A stretch of DNA of 64,000 bases. Origin: Acinetobacter tandoii DSM 14970 = CIP 107469. GTDB taxonomy: Bacteria > Pseudomonadota > Gammaproteobacteria > Pseudomonadales > Moraxellaceae. The notes beneath the pieces are model-generated. The model did not search any database, was not told the origin of the DNA, and saw nothing but the letters and a program-made list of their open reading frames with translations. The stretch covers positions 248,001 to 312,000 of the forward strand of contig NZ_KE007366.1 in assembly GCF_000400735.1 (NCBI RefSeq), read 5' to 3'. Numbering within the stretch: position 1 is the stretch's first letter; each line of letters opens with the position of its first letter. The position numbers and the translations under genes are program-made. Of this stretch, positions 15,705 to 26,727 are shown piece by piece.

Positions 15705-18700
15705 CTATAACTGCTGTTGTTTATTTCCAAACATAGAGCGAATCAACACGTAAATGAATGGAATAAAAATCAATACCAAGACTGTCCCGAAAATCACACC
15801 GCCTAAGACGCTAATACCTATTTCCTGACGACTTGCCGCCCCAGCACCGAAAGCAAATACCAAAGGAATTACCCCTGCACCAAAAGCCAAAGAAGTCATC
15901 AAAATCGGGCGTAAGCGCAAACTCGCCCCTTCCATAGCTGCTTGAATGATGGTAAGACCACGTGTTTGTGCGATAGAAGCAAATTCCACAATCAAAATGG
16001 CATTTTTACAGGACAGACCAATCGTGGTGAGTAAGGCTATCTGGAAATAAATGTCATTTGGAAAACCCACAAAATAACTAAAGAGAATATTTCCTCCAAT
16101 ACCTAAAGGAATAGCACTCATCACCGCAGTGGGAATCGTCCAGCTCTCATACAGCGCAGCCAAACATAAAAAGATAAAACCAATCGAAATTAAATATAGC
16201 CATAAAGCCTGATGACTGGATTTTTGTTCTTCAAATGAAAGTCCACTCCATGCCAAGTCAATATCAGGCTGCTGCTCCACCAGTTTCTGAATATCGCCCA
16301 TAGCGACACCAGAGCTAACATTCTTGGCTGTATCAGCTTCCATCTCTAAAGCGGTATAGCCCATAAAGCGTTTCACGACTTCTGGCCCACCGCCCCAATT
16401 CACGTTGGCAAAATTGGCAAATGACACCATCTGATTGGTATCATTGCGGACATACCATTGCTGCAAATCTTCAGGTTTGGACCGATATTCGGCATCCCCT
16501 TGCATCATCACACGTTTAACCCGCCCACGATCAATGAAATCATTCACATAAGAACCGCCCCATGCTGCCGATAAGGTACTATTAATCGCAGACTGAGATA
16601 AACCTAGAGCCAATGCTTGTTTTTGATCAATTTTGACTTGTAATTCAGCTTTATCAGGGTTCGCCTTGTTATCCAGATTTTCAAAGCTCTTATATTGTTC
16701 CGCGGCAGTTTGTAACTTTTTAAACTCTGAATCTAAGAATTGACGTCCATTGCCGTTAATATCTCGAATCCAGAACTCTAAACCATCTGTCTGACCTAGC
16801 CCACTCACAGATGAAGGCATATTTACCATAATTTTGGCATTACGATTCTGACGGAAATGTTTGATTGCACGTTCACGAATTGCTTGAGCTGAATTGTGTT
16901 GACCACTACGTTCGTCCCAATGTTTCAAGGCAATGAAACCTTGCCCTAAATTCTGTCCCGTTCCAGAGTAATTACGCCCATAACGCACCATCACCAAATT
17001 GACATTGTCTTTTTCTTGACTCAAGAAATACTGTCGAATTTCCTCACCAACTTCGCGACTTTTGGACAGCGGTGCGCCATTAATCAGCTCAAATTGCACA
17101 CTTAATATGCCCTGATCTTCACTCGGAATAAAACTGGTGGGCAAAGCACGATAAAACAAGGCAAATACGGCGATTAACGCAGTAAATATCGCCAAACTGA
17201 TGCGTTTATGGTTTATGGTCAATTGCGCGAGTTTAAGATAGCGTGTTTTTAACTGGTCTAACTTTTGATTGAACCACACCGCCCATTTTTTTTGCTTATT
17301 ACTGGGCTGCAAAATTAAAGCACATATGGCTGGCGTTAACACCAAAGCCACTATTAAGGAAAGCCCCATGGCAGCCACTAAAGTGATGGAAAACTGACGG
17401 TAAATTACCCCAGTTGATCCACCAAAAAATGCCATCGGAATAAAGACTGCGGTAAGCACCAAAGTAATCCCAATTAAAGCGCCACTAATTTCCTGCATGG
17501 ATTCAACAGCAGCATCTTTGGCAGATAAATGCTGTTCATGCATCAGACGCTCTACATTTTCAACCACCACAATCGCATCATCGACCAATAACCCGATGGC
17601 TAAAACCAAAGCAAATAGGGTTAAGGTATTAATGCTCATGCCTAAAACATACAGAATTGCCATGGTGCCCAAAATCACCACGGGTACAGTAATGGTGGGA
17701 ATTAAAGTAGCGCGCCAATTCTGTAAAAACAGGAACATGACAATCACCACCAAAATGACTGCTTCAAGCAGCGTTTTGACAACTTCCTTAATCGACTCTT
17801 GTACAAAGGGTGTATTATCTCGCGGATAAACAATTTTATAGCCCGCAGGTAATTTACTAGATAAGTGCTCAACTTCGGCCTTAATCAATGCAGAAGTTGC
17901 TAGGGCATTTGCTCCAGATGACAACGAAATCCCCATCCCCGCTGATGCAAAACCATTGATGGTGTTAAAGGATTGATAGTTTTCCGCACCAAGTTCAATA
18001 CGCGCCACATCTTTTAAATAGACAAAACTACCATCACGGTTTGATTTCACAATGATCTGCTCAAATTCAGGCACTGTTTTGAGGCGTGATCCAGATGTGA
18101 CTTTAGCATTTAGATATTGATTTTCAACTGTAGGTAAATCACCAATCCCCCCAGCAGCCACTTGAGTATTCTGCGCCTCTATTGCAGTCCTAATGTCTGA
18201 TGGCATTAAATTATATTGCTTTAATTTTGTAGGATTGAGCCAAATACGCATCGCATATTGCGAACCAAATACATCGACCTCGCCCACCCCTTCAATACGG
18301 GCAATATCTTGTTCCAAATGAGTCATCATATAGTCAGACAACTCAATATTGTCACTACGACCAGAAGCATCGTACAAACCAATCACCATATGGGTATCCC
18401 CCAGTGATTTATAGACATTTACGCCTTGGCGCTGTACATCTTCTGGTAATCGGCTGACGACACCATTAATTGCATTCTGAACTTGTACCTGCGCCGTGTC
18501 TGGATCTGTACCGTTTTCAAAACTGATGCTAATTCGGCTACGCCCAGAAGAATCACTACTGGAACTAAAATATAAAAGGTGATCGATCCCTTTGATTTGT
18601 TGTTCTAAAATTTGTGTAACGCTTTCTTCCATGGTTTCGGCAGATGCACCAGTATAACTTGCACTTACAGTAATTCTTGGTGGCGCAATATCGGGATAAC

Positions 18701-18803
18701 GTTCTACCGGCAAATTTAGAACGGCAAAAAGCCCCAAAGCCATCACAATAATTGCAAGTACACCCGCGAAAATGGGACGTTGTATAAAAAACTTAGACAA
18801 CAT
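15705..18803 (-). CDS. RND efflux pump inner-membrane subunit (HAE1 family)
   Basis: A 1032-aa proton-driven multidrug exporter of the AcrB/MexF class, twelve membrane segments with two large periplasmic loops. The start MLSKFFIQRPIFAGVLAIIV is typical. The TM4 proton-relay motif LVDDAIVVVENVERLM, with the Asp pair, is intact, and the second half repeats the layout (GLSCKNAILIVEFA). A membrane-fusion protein gene normally precedes such a gene; here none is adjacent, and dgkA lies upstream on the other strand after a 421-bp gap. It must borrow an adaptor and outer-membrane channel encoded elsewhere, or work with one not seen. Substrate unknown. Confidence 0.92.
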   Translation of the reverse strand: MLSKFFIQRPIFAGVLAIIVMALGLFAVLNLPVERYPDIAPPRITVSASYTGASAETMEESVTQILEQQIKGIDHLLYFSSSSDSSGRSRISISFENGTDPDTAQVQVQNAINGVVSRLPEDVQRQGVNVYKSLGDTHMVIGLYDASGRSDNIELSDYMMTHLEQDIARIEGVGEVDVFGSQYAMRIWLNPTKLKQYNLMPSDIRTAIEAQNTQVAAGGIGDLPTVENQYLNAKVTSGSRLKTVPEFEQIIVKSNRDGSFVYLKDVARIELGAENYQSFNTINGFASAGMGISLSSGANALATSALIKAEVEHLSSKLPAGYKIVYPRDNTPFVQESIKEVVKTLLEAVILVVIVMFLFLQNWRATLIPTITVPVVILGTMAILYVLGMSINTLTLFALVLAIGLLVDDAIVVVENVERLMHEQHLSAKDAAVESMQEISGALIGITLVLTAVFIPMAFFGGSTGVIYRQFSITLVAAMGLSLIVALVLTPAICALILQPSNKQKKWAVWFNQKLDQLKTRYLKLAQLTINHKRISLAIFTALIAVFALFYRALPTSFIPSEDQGILSVQFELINGAPLSKSREVGEEIRQYFLSQEKDNVNLVMVRYGRNYSGTGQNLGQGFIALKHWDERSGQHNSAQAIRERAIKHFRQNRNAKIMVNMPSSVSGLGQTDGLEFWIRDINGNGRQFLDSEFKKLQTAAEQYKSFENLDNKANPDKAELQVKIDQKQALALGLSQSAINSTLSAAWGGSYVNDFIDRGRVKRVMMQGDAEYRSKPEDLQQWYVRNDTNQMVSFANFANVNWGGGPEVVKRFMGYTALEMEADTAKNVSSGVAMGDIQKLVEQQPDIDLAWSGLSFEEQKSSHQALWLYLISIGFIFLCLAALYESWTIPTAVMSAIPLGIGGNILFSYFVGFPNDIYFQIALLTTIGLSCKNAILIVEFASIAQTRGLTIIQAAMEGASLRLRPILMTSLAFGAGVIPLVFAFGAGAASRQEIGISVLGGVIFGTVLVLIFIPFIYVLIRSMFGNKQQQL

Positions 18804-19224
18804 AGGTCTGCGCCACTAATCAAGAAGAAGTAAAAAGGAAGATTCGAAAAACTAGCAAATTTATGTTGATATTCAATGACTCAACTTTAAAACACAATCA
18901 TTATTAACATAGTTACGGATTTATTGTTCAATTATGGAGGAATTGTGAAGAGGTCATATTCAATCCCTCTCAAATTAATCTATGAGGACCAGAGCCAATC
19001 TTCTGATTCTGTAGGTTGATATTTCTTCAAATGTAACTCTACTTACTTTTTAAAAGTTCTTCACAAATTAAAAAACAACATCATTGTCTAAATTGAATTG
19101 CCACTTTTGGCTCATTTGCTTGTGGAAAATCCATGTTAAACTTTACAAGATAGAGCGTGGTATTTTAAGCCCTCTTTAATATATTGCCGCTATTCTTAAC
19201 TTATCTCAAACGACTTAATTCATC
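18804..19224. other. Spacer between the RND pump gene and dgkA
   Basis: About 420 bp without a convincing gene. It must contain the promoters of both divergent genes. On the minus strand, a 20-codon open stretch ending DWLWSS (stop near 18988) is slightly protein-like but too short to call a remnant with confidence. Confidence 0.4.
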
Positions 19225-19599
19225 ATGAGCGAATACTCTCCACTTAAAGGTAAAACTGGTTTTAAACGAATCTTTAATGCAACTAGCTATTCTATCGCTG
19301 GCTTTAAAGCCGCTTTTCAACATGAAGCCGCTTTTCGACAAATTATTTATATCAATCTTGTTTTAATTCCAGTCACATTTTTTCTTAATGTGAGCCGTAG
19401 TGAGCAAGCTATTCTTATCGCCGTTTGTTTGTTAGCAATTATTGTCGAACTTTTCAATTCAGCTTTGGAAGCTATTGTCGATCGTGTTTCTTTAGAACGA
19501 CATCCGCTTTCTAAAAATGCCAAGGACATGGGTAGCGCAGCACAATTTGTTGCCTTAAGCATAATTGCCATCACTTGGGCACTTATTTTACTGGCTTAA
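19225..19599 (+). CDS. dgkA: Diacylglycerol kinase
   Basis: A 124-aa integral membrane kinase that phosphorylates diacylglycerol to phosphatidic acid, recycling lipid released during envelope glycan synthesis. Three membrane segments follow an amphipathic N-terminal helix. The conserved active-site stretch VELFNSALEAIVDRVS and the KNAKDMGSAAQFVAL block are present. Length matches E. coli DgkA. It stands alone, with no clear terminator. Confidence 0.95.
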   Translation: MSEYSPLKGKTGFKRIFNATSYSIAGFKAAFQHEAAFRQIIYINLVLIPVTFFLNVSRSEQAILIAVCLLAIIVELFNSALEAIVDRVSLERHPLSKNAKDMGSAAQFVALSIIAITWALILLA

Positions 19600-20020
19600 T
19601 CTTCAGTTAAGGCATGTGCTCAAAATCTGATGCAAGCTTGCCAATAAGAGAAATAGCTCGACTTAAGTTGAACAGGTACTTTTGGTAGAAATTTTGATAT
19701 ATGTCCCTGCTGAACTGTAATAAATATCATTGAACATGCTATGGCAATTGCCTCTAGCTTGTATTGATTAACAAATAGCGCGCAAATTTTGATTTCATGT
19801 TATGTAAGCTAATTGTCGTGCTTTAAAAAGCACTCATCACTTGATACAACCAATTTGACTCAATTAAAAATTTAACTCCTTTTTATTCTATCAGCTACGG
19901 ATGCTGCATTTTCTGTGAAGCATAGAAAAATAGTACGATAAAATGCTCTATATAATATTTTAACATTCTGTTTTTTATGACTTTTAAATCTTTTTATACT
20001 TCAATAGTAGCGGCAAAAAT
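19600..20020. other. Spacer between dgkA and groEL
   Basis: About 420 bp with no coding frame that looks real. Small dyads are visible, GGCAATTGCC at 19743-19752 and GTGCTTT-AA-AAAGCAC at 19818-19833. Neither has a T tract. I see no gene start they would control, as both flanking genes end here. Confidence 0.5.
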
Positions 20021-20022
20021 AA

Positions 20023-20052
20023 AAAATCCCCACATGAAGTGAGGATTTTTTT
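20023..20052 (-). terminator. groESL terminator
   Basis: AAAATCCCCAC pairs with GTGAGGATTTT (one mismatch) around ATGAA, with T runs for the minus strand, 25 bp beyond the groEL stop. Confidence 0.8.
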
Positions 20053-20076
20053 AAATGGGTCAGTTTGGACTGATAA

Positions 20077-21711
<1,635 letters not shown>

Positions 21712-21770
21712 TTATAGACTCCGAAATTTTTAATCTTTACCAATCTGATATTGAACGAGTAAGGACAGAA

Positions 21771-22061
21771 TTAGCCTTCTAATACAGCTAAAATGTCAGA
21801 CTCTTTCATGATAAGAAGTTCTTCACCTTGTACTTTTACAGTTGTACCTGCATAAGTACCGAACAATACTTTATCGCCAACTTTTACATCTAAAGCGCGA
21901 ACACCGTTGTCCGTAATTTGACCATTACCTACAGCAATAATTTCACCTTGTGCTGGTTTTTCTGCTGCAGAACCTGGCAATAAAATACCGCCAGCGGTTT
22001 TCGTTTCTTCTTCAACACGACGAATAACTACACGGTCATGTAATGGACGAATGTTGCTCAT
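21771..22061 (-). CDS. groS: Co-chaperonin GroES
   Basis: A 96-aa lid of the GroEL chamber. It begins [15 protein letters not shown] and contains the mobile loop [18 protein letters not shown] and the [13 protein letters not shown] segment. The start at 22061 is chosen over the in-frame ATG at 22073, because that ATG overlaps the GGAG ribosome-binding site spaced 6 nt from the second start. Confidence 0.97.
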   Translation of the reverse strand: MSNIRPLHDRVVIRRVEEETKTAGGILLPGSAAEKPAQGEIIAVGNGQITDNGVRALDVKVGDKVLFGTYAGTTVKVQGEELLIMKESDILAVLEG

Positions 22062-22152
22062 AAATAACTCCATCAGACTAAGTCTATTAAGATGACTGAT
22101 GACGACTTATTTATTCCTTTGGTCATCATCAAAATGAATTTAGATGACACTT

Positions 22153-22180
22153 TTGTGGGGATGGAAAAGAACGCTTCAAG
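22153..22180 (-). promoter_or_regulatory. Sigma-32-type heat-shock promoter of groESL
   Basis: On the minus strand, CTTGAA (22175-22180) and CCCCACAA (22153-22160) separated by 14 bp, matching the CTTGAA / CCCCATnT heat-shock consensus. The expected transcript start is near 22146, leaving an 85-nt leader. Confidence 0.8.
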
Positions 22181-22256
22181 GGCTGCTTTAAAAAAAAAGC
22201 ATCTTTTTTGTATTTTTTTTGGGCAACATGAATGATTCGTTGATTAATTCAGCAAT

Positions 22257-23015
22257 TTATACCAATACAAATTCTAAATCTTGAAGGCTAAATTGATAAT
22301 GTCGGACATCAGCCTGTGCATCAATCACATTAAAACTATTACTTAAAGCATGATGTAAACGATAAGACGTTGCTGTTCCTGCATGAATATCAAGCACAGG
22401 ATGCTCAACACCCAAACGATATAAACAATTTAAATCGAATACAGCTGACTGGTGTAAATGCCCATGTAGCAGTGCCTTTAAACCACTTTTACTCCAAACA
22501 TCTAGTGCCATACGTCCAAGTACAGGACAGTCTTTAATACCATGTGGATCTTCTGGTGATGTATAAAAAGGCTGATGTGCTGCAATAATTTTTATTTTAT
22601 GTTGAGGTGCACGTTTTAAAATTTGATCAATCTGTTGAATTTGTTCTAAAGAAATATGCCCACGCGTATGATAACGTCGACGAATACTGTTCACGCCAAT
22701 CACATAAAAATGCTCAGTTTCCAAAGTCATTTCCATATTGCCAAAAAACAATTGGTAACGGGTAAAGGGATTAAAAATACGGTCCCATAAATGGTACAGC
22801 GGAATATCATGGTTACCTGGCACGACCAAATAAGGGCAATTCAAGCTGTCGAGAAATTGTTTACAGTGAAAAAATTCCCTATAACGTGCACGCTGAGTAA
22901 GATCCCCACTCACGACCACTAGTTCAGGTCGTTGTTCACGACAAAACTGCTGAATTGCCGTAAGACATTCGGGGCGCTCCGTACCAAAATGCAAATCAGA
23001 CAGATGTAACAACAT
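22257..23015 (-). CDS. Calcineurin-like metallophosphoesterase
   Basis: A 252-aa cytoplasmic phosphoesterase with the two-metal motif set: DLHFG (7-11), GDLTQ, GNHD and HGHLH, in the right order. The substrate is not evident; related proteins act on cyclic nucleotides, nucleotide-lipids or phosphodiesters. Its first 20 bases overlap the end of the lipid-kinase gene upstream, so the two are co-transcribed and probably translationally coupled. A plausible joint role is phospholipid-precursor turnover, but this is inference. Confidence 0.85.
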   Translation of the reverse strand: MLLHLSDLHFGTERPECLTAIQQFCREQRPELVVVSGDLTQRARYREFFHCKQFLDSLNCPYLVVPGNHDIPLYHLWDRIFNPFTRYQLFFGNMEMTLETEHFYVIGVNSIRRRYHTRGHISLEQIQQIDQILKRAPQHKIKIIAAHQPFYTSPEDPHGIKDCPVLGRMALDVWSKSGLKALLHGHLHQSAVFDLNCLYRLGVEHPVLDIHAGTATSYRLHHALSNSFNVIDAQADVRHYQFSLQDLEFVLV

Positions 23016-23928
23016 AGGGCACCATTATGTTGACTGCATTTTTTTGTACAGTGATATGTAGTGGTGGACGCATTTCTACAATTTCACCATCAAGTGCAAC
23101 CGTTAATTTTTCGCGTCGCGAAAAGACTTTGACATCATCTGCGGCAAAACTATACACATCAGGCGCTTGTTCTAATTCACCACGAATTAACTGTAATAAC
23201 ATCCGAAACAAGGTCAATTTATCACTTTTTGCAACCACGACACCTGCAACCTGCCCTTGCTCTGCACATTTGGCGATACGCAATTTCATTTCTGCTAACT
23301 GTAGTTGATTATTACCAAAAAAGATTAAAGGCGTTTTTACAGGATAGATTTTACCATCGACTTCCACCTCCAATTTCAACTCTTTACGATCTCGGATTAA
23401 CACATCCAGACCCGAAGTGTAGGCATGTAAAGGGAAACGTCCAAACTTGGCATTATAAAGTTCACGACGTTGAATAAATAAAGGATATAAACCCAAACTG
23501 GCATTATTTAAGTAAATCTGGTCATTAATTTTAGCCACATGAATGGAGCGTATTTGCCCTGTAGCAATCACTTCTGCCGCTTGCATAATATCGATTGGAA
23601 TATTTAAAACCCGAGCAACATAATTGAATGTCCCTAAAGGAAGAATACCTAAAGGGATGTTACTGCCCAATAGTGCTTTAGCAACTGCATTTAAAGTGCC
23701 ATCACCACCAGCAGCAACAATAACACCTATACTCTCTGAAGATTGATGCCGCTGGATAATGGATTGCATCAAAGTAGGAAAATCTTTTTTTTCACCCAAC
23801 TCAAAAGCCTGAATTTCAAAACCTTGTTCAGTGAAATATGTTAGCAATTGCTCATAGACTTGTTCTTTATTGCTGGCATGAAAACCAGAGCGTGCATTGT
23901 AAATAATAGAAAGAGGTTTTAAAGTCAT
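22996..23928 (-). CDS. Diacylglycerol kinase family lipid kinase (YegS/DagK-like)
   Basis: A 310-aa soluble lipid kinase of the DAGK-catalytic family. The nucleotide-binding signature GGDGTLNAVAKALLG is at about 79-93, followed by LGILPLGTFNYVARVLNIP. Related proteins phosphorylate diacylglycerol, sphingoid bases or phosphatidylglycerol; the substrate here is unknown. This is a different fold from the membrane DgkA at 19225-19599. First gene of a two-gene unit with the metallophosphoesterase (20-bp overlap). Confidence 0.85.
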   Translation of the reverse strand: MTLKPLSIIYNARSGFHASNKEQVYEQLLTYFTEQGFEIQAFELGEKKDFPTLMQSIIQRHQSSESIGVIVAAGGDGTLNAVAKALLGSNIPLGILPLGTFNYVARVLNIPIDIMQAAEVIATGQIRSIHVAKINDQIYLNNASLGLYPLFIQRRELYNAKFGRFPLHAYTSGLDVLIRDRKELKLEVEVDGKIYPVKTPLIFFGNNQLQLAEMKLRIAKCAEQGQVAGVVVAKSDKLTLFRMLLQLIRGELEQAPDVYSFAADDVKVFSRREKLTVALDGEIVEMRPPLHITVQKNAVNIMVPYVVTSV

Positions 23929-24304
23929 GCAAGCAATTCACTTCTATGAAGTATTTGCTCTAATTTTGTCCAATTTATCATCAATTAACAATGCCTTTAT
24001 GCAAAATTCAAATTACAACCATTTATTTAATCAATAATAATTCTCATAAAAAAATTAGTTATAAATCATTGTAAATAAACAAAATAATTAAAATAAATGA
24101 TACTCATAAACAAAATAAATATAAAAGCCAATCAAAGCCATCAAAGATAAGATATTGATTTATATAAAATAAACTAAAGTCCAATACAAATTATCGATAT
24201 CTACAAGTAGGTAGGGGTGTCTTATTTTTTTCATCGTTTTGTGCTTTAATACTGCCACTTTTTTTTACTTTCATCTAGGTAACCTCATTACTTAGATTGC
24301 ACTT
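23929..24304. other. Spacer upstream of pckG
   Basis: About 375 bp, very AT-rich, without a gene. It must hold the promoters of the lipid kinase gene (minus) and pckG (plus). A short ACTTC-TAT-GAAGT dyad lies at 23940-23952, next to the lipid-kinase start. Confidence 0.5.
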
Positions 24305-24321
24305 TGTACAAAATTTGTACA
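24305..24321. promoter_or_regulatory. Perfect palindrome in the pckG leader, operator candidate
   Basis: TGTACAAA-A-TTTGTACA, a perfect 17-bp dyad ending 20 bp before the pckG start codon. Its position suits a repressor that blocks transcription or early elongation. The GTAC core resembles GntR-family sites, but the binding protein is unknown. Confidence 0.55.
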
Positions 24322-24341
24322 CTTTTAAGATAGGCCTCACC

Positions 24342-26174
24342 ATGACCCAAGTGAACGCACCAGAATTCGTTCGTCACCCTAAGCTTATTGCATGGGTTGA
24401 AGAAATTGCGAAATTAACCAAACCAGCAAAGATTGAATGGTGTGACGGCAGCGAAGAAGAATATCAACGTCTTATCGACTTGATGATCGCTAACGGCACT
24501 ATGCAAGCTTTAAATCAAGAAAAACACCCTGGTTCTTATCTTGCAAATTCTGACCCTTCTGACGTTGCTCGTGTTGAAGGTCGTACATACATCTGCTCTG
24601 AAAAAGAAGAGGATGCTGGTGCGACAAACAACTGGGAAGCTCCTGCAGAAATGCGCGCTCGTTTAAATGGTTTATTTGACGGTGCTATGCAAGGTCGTAC
24701 AATGTACGTTGTACCTTTTTCTATGGGTCCGTTGGGCAGTCACATTGCGCACATCGGTATCGAATTAACAGACTCTCCTTACGTTGCAGTAAGCATGTCT
24801 AAAATGGCACGTATGGGTAAAGCCGTTTATGACGTTCTTGGTACTGATGGCGAATATGTTCCTTGCGTACATACAGTAGGCGCTCCGCTTGCTGAAGGTG
24901 AGAAAGACGTTGCATGGCCATGCAACCCTGAAAAATATATCGTACATTATCCAGAAACTCGTGAAATTTGGTCATACGGTTCTGGCTACGGCGGCAATGC
25001 ATTATTGGGTAAAAAATGCTTAGCTCTCCGTATTGCTTCTGCAATGGGCCGTGAACAAGGCTGGTTAGCTGAACACATGTTGATCCTTGGCGTAACGAAT
25101 CCTCAAGGTGAGAAACACTACATCGCAGCAGCATTCCCTTCTGCTTGTGGTAAAACAAACTTTGCAATGTTGATCCCACCAGCTGGTTACGAAGGTTGGA
25201 AAATTGAAACTGTAGGTGATGATATTGCTTGGATTAAACCAGGTGAAGACGGTCGCTTATATGCAATTAACCCAGAAGCAGGTTTCTTCGGTGTTGCTCC
25301 TGGTACAAATACCAAGACTAACCCGAACTGTATGGCGACACTTCATAAAGACGTGATCTATACCAACGTTGCTGTGACTGACAATGGCGAAGTTTGGTGG
25401 GAAGGTCTTACTAAAGAAGCACCTACAAACCTAACTAACTGGAAAGGTCAACCTCACACAGGTACTGAAAAAGCGGCTCATCCAAATGCGCGCTTTACTG
25501 TTGCTGCAGGTCAATGCCCTTCTATTGATGCTGACTGGGAAAATCCAGCAGGTGTACCAATTTCTGCGTTCATCTTCGGTGGTCGCCGTGCAGACACAGT
25601 TCCATTAGTTTCAGAAGCATTTGACTGGGTTGATGGCGTATACAAAGCTGCAACTATGGGTTCTGAAACTACTGCAGCTGCTGTGGGCCAACAAGGTATT
25701 GTTCGTCGTGATCCATTTGCTATGCTTCCGTTCGCGGGCTACAACATGGCAGACTACTTCTCTCACTGGTTAGAACTTGGTGCAGAAGTTGAAGCAAAAG
25801 CAAAAGCTGCTGGTAACAAACTTCCAGGCATCTACAATGTAAACTGGTTCCGCCGTGATGCAGAAGGCAACTTCGTATGGCCTGGTTTCGGTCAAAACAT
25901 GCGTGTGCTTGAGTGGATCATTGATCGTTGCGAAGGTCGTGCAAGCGCTGTTGAAACACCAATTGGCTTAGTACCAACTTACGAACAATTAAACTGGACA
26001 GGTTCTGATTTCACTAAAGAGCAGTTTGAACTTGTAACTTCTCAAGATAAAGATCAATGGATCAAAGAAATTGAGAGCCACACTGAATTGTTCAGCCAAT
26101 TAGGTGACCGTCTTCCAGAAGCACTAAAAGTTCGTCAAAACCAACTTTTAGAAGCAGTTAAGCAATCAGCTTAA
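24342..26174 (+). CDS. pckG: Phosphoenolpyruvate carboxykinase (GTP)
   Basis: A 610-aa GTP-dependent enzyme converting oxaloacetate to phosphoenolpyruvate, the first step of gluconeogenesis from C4 acids. The kinase loop [11 protein letters not shown] (about 267-277), with the reactive cysteine, and the GTP-type [12 protein letters not shown] motif are present. The ATG at 24342 (MTQVNAPEF) is chosen; an in-frame upstream start at 24297 would put the palindrome inside the coding region and add residues not expected in this family. This organism's usual growth on organic acids fits this gene and the nearby KgtP-type transporter. Confidence 0.95.
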   Translation: MTQVNAPEFVRHPKLIAWVEEIAKLTKPAKIEWCDGSEEEYQRLIDLMIANGTMQALNQEKHPGSYLANSDPSDVARVEGRTYICSEKEEDAGATNNWEAPAEMRARLNGLFDGAMQGRTMYVVPFSMGPLGSHIAHIGIELTDSPYVAVSMSKMARMGKAVYDVLGTDGEYVPCVHTVGAPLAEGEKDVAWPCNPEKYIVHYPETREIWSYGSGYGGNALLGKKCLALRIASAMGREQGWLAEHMLILGVTNPQGEKHYIAAAFPSACGKTNFAMLIPPAGYEGWKIETVGDDIAWIKPGEDGRLYAINPEAGFFGVAPGTNTKTNPNCMATLHKDVIYTNVAVTDNGEVWWEGLTKEAPTNLTNWKGQPHTGTEKAAHPNARFTVAAGQCPSIDADWENPAGVPISAFIFGGRRADTVPLVSEAFDWVDGVYKAATMGSETTAAAVGQQGIVRRDPFAMLPFAGYNMADYFSHWLELGAEVEAKAKAAGNKLPGIYNVNWFRRDAEGNFVWPGFGQNMRVLEWIIDRCEGRASAVETPIGLVPTYEQLNWTGSDFTKEQFELVTSQDKDQWIKEIESHTELFSQLGDRLPEALKVRQNQLLEAVKQSA

Positions 26175-26192
26175 GTACAAAATAAGACTCAG

Positions 26193-26220
26193 AAAAAAGA
26201 CCGTATAAACGGTCTTTTTT
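26193..26220 (+). terminator. pckG terminator
   Basis: GACCGT-ATAA-ACGGTC extended by A/T pairs and followed by six T, 19 bp after the stop. Confidence 0.9.
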
Positions 26221-26272
26221 CTGCCTATTTTATAAACTTTATAATTCAACAAAAACATAAAAGGGGAAATTC

Positions 26273-26638
26273 ATGCTAAAAGCACTCACACTGACAACTT
26301 GTTTATTTGGTCTATCTGGTCTTGCTCTAGCCAACACAGAAACAACAGAACAATCAGCTCCACGAATCTGTACCATCAAAGGTACGCCTGATTCTAGCCA
26401 GTTTCAGATTAAAAAACGCATTAAAGTCGCTAAAGGAACCTATGGGAGTGTAGAAGAGCTCTATCCTCGCTTTGCTGAACGCGCACATCAAGTGGGCGGT
26501 AATGTGGTTATCAATTACAATGCTAGTCAAAGATTTGGTTTCTGGCCTTGGCGTATTGTACGTCCAGTTGTATGGGGTACAGCTGTTAAATGGAATACGC
26601 CTGTAAACTGCCAGCAAATTGGTGGTATCGAGATCTAA
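26273..26638 (+). CDS. Small exported protein of unknown function
   Basis: A 121-aa protein with a clear signal peptide (about 1-20, cleavage after ALA) and a mature part of about 100 residues with two cysteines (in PRICTIKG and PVNCQQIG) that could form a disulfide. The GGNVVINYNASQRFGFWPWR stretch is its most distinctive part. I do not recognise the family. It stands alone between two terminators, so it is probably an independently expressed periplasmic protein. Confidence 0.7.
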   Translation: MLKALTLTTCLFGLSGLALANTETTEQSAPRICTIKGTPDSSQFQIKKRIKVAKGTYGSVEELYPRFAERAHQVGGNVVINYNASQRFGFWPWRIVRPVVWGTAVKWNTPVNCQQIGGIEI

Positions 26639-26644
26639 ATGTAG

Positions 26645-26670
26645 AAAAGCCGCTTACGCGGCTTTTTTTT
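26645..26670. terminator. Terminator after the small exported protein gene
   Basis: AAAAGCCGC-TTAC-GCGGCTTTT followed by eight T in total; good intrinsic terminator on the plus strand, weaker for glpD on the minus strand. Confidence 0.85.
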
Positions 26671-26727
26671 AACAGCTAAATAACCAGCTTTTCCTTAGGT
26701 CAGAAGCCAATATAAATTCAAAGAATA

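Noticed and set aside
18804..19224. A decayed adaptor gene upstream of the RND pump
   Set aside because: Only a 20-codon open stretch ending DWLWSS can be read, with no adaptor-family motif.
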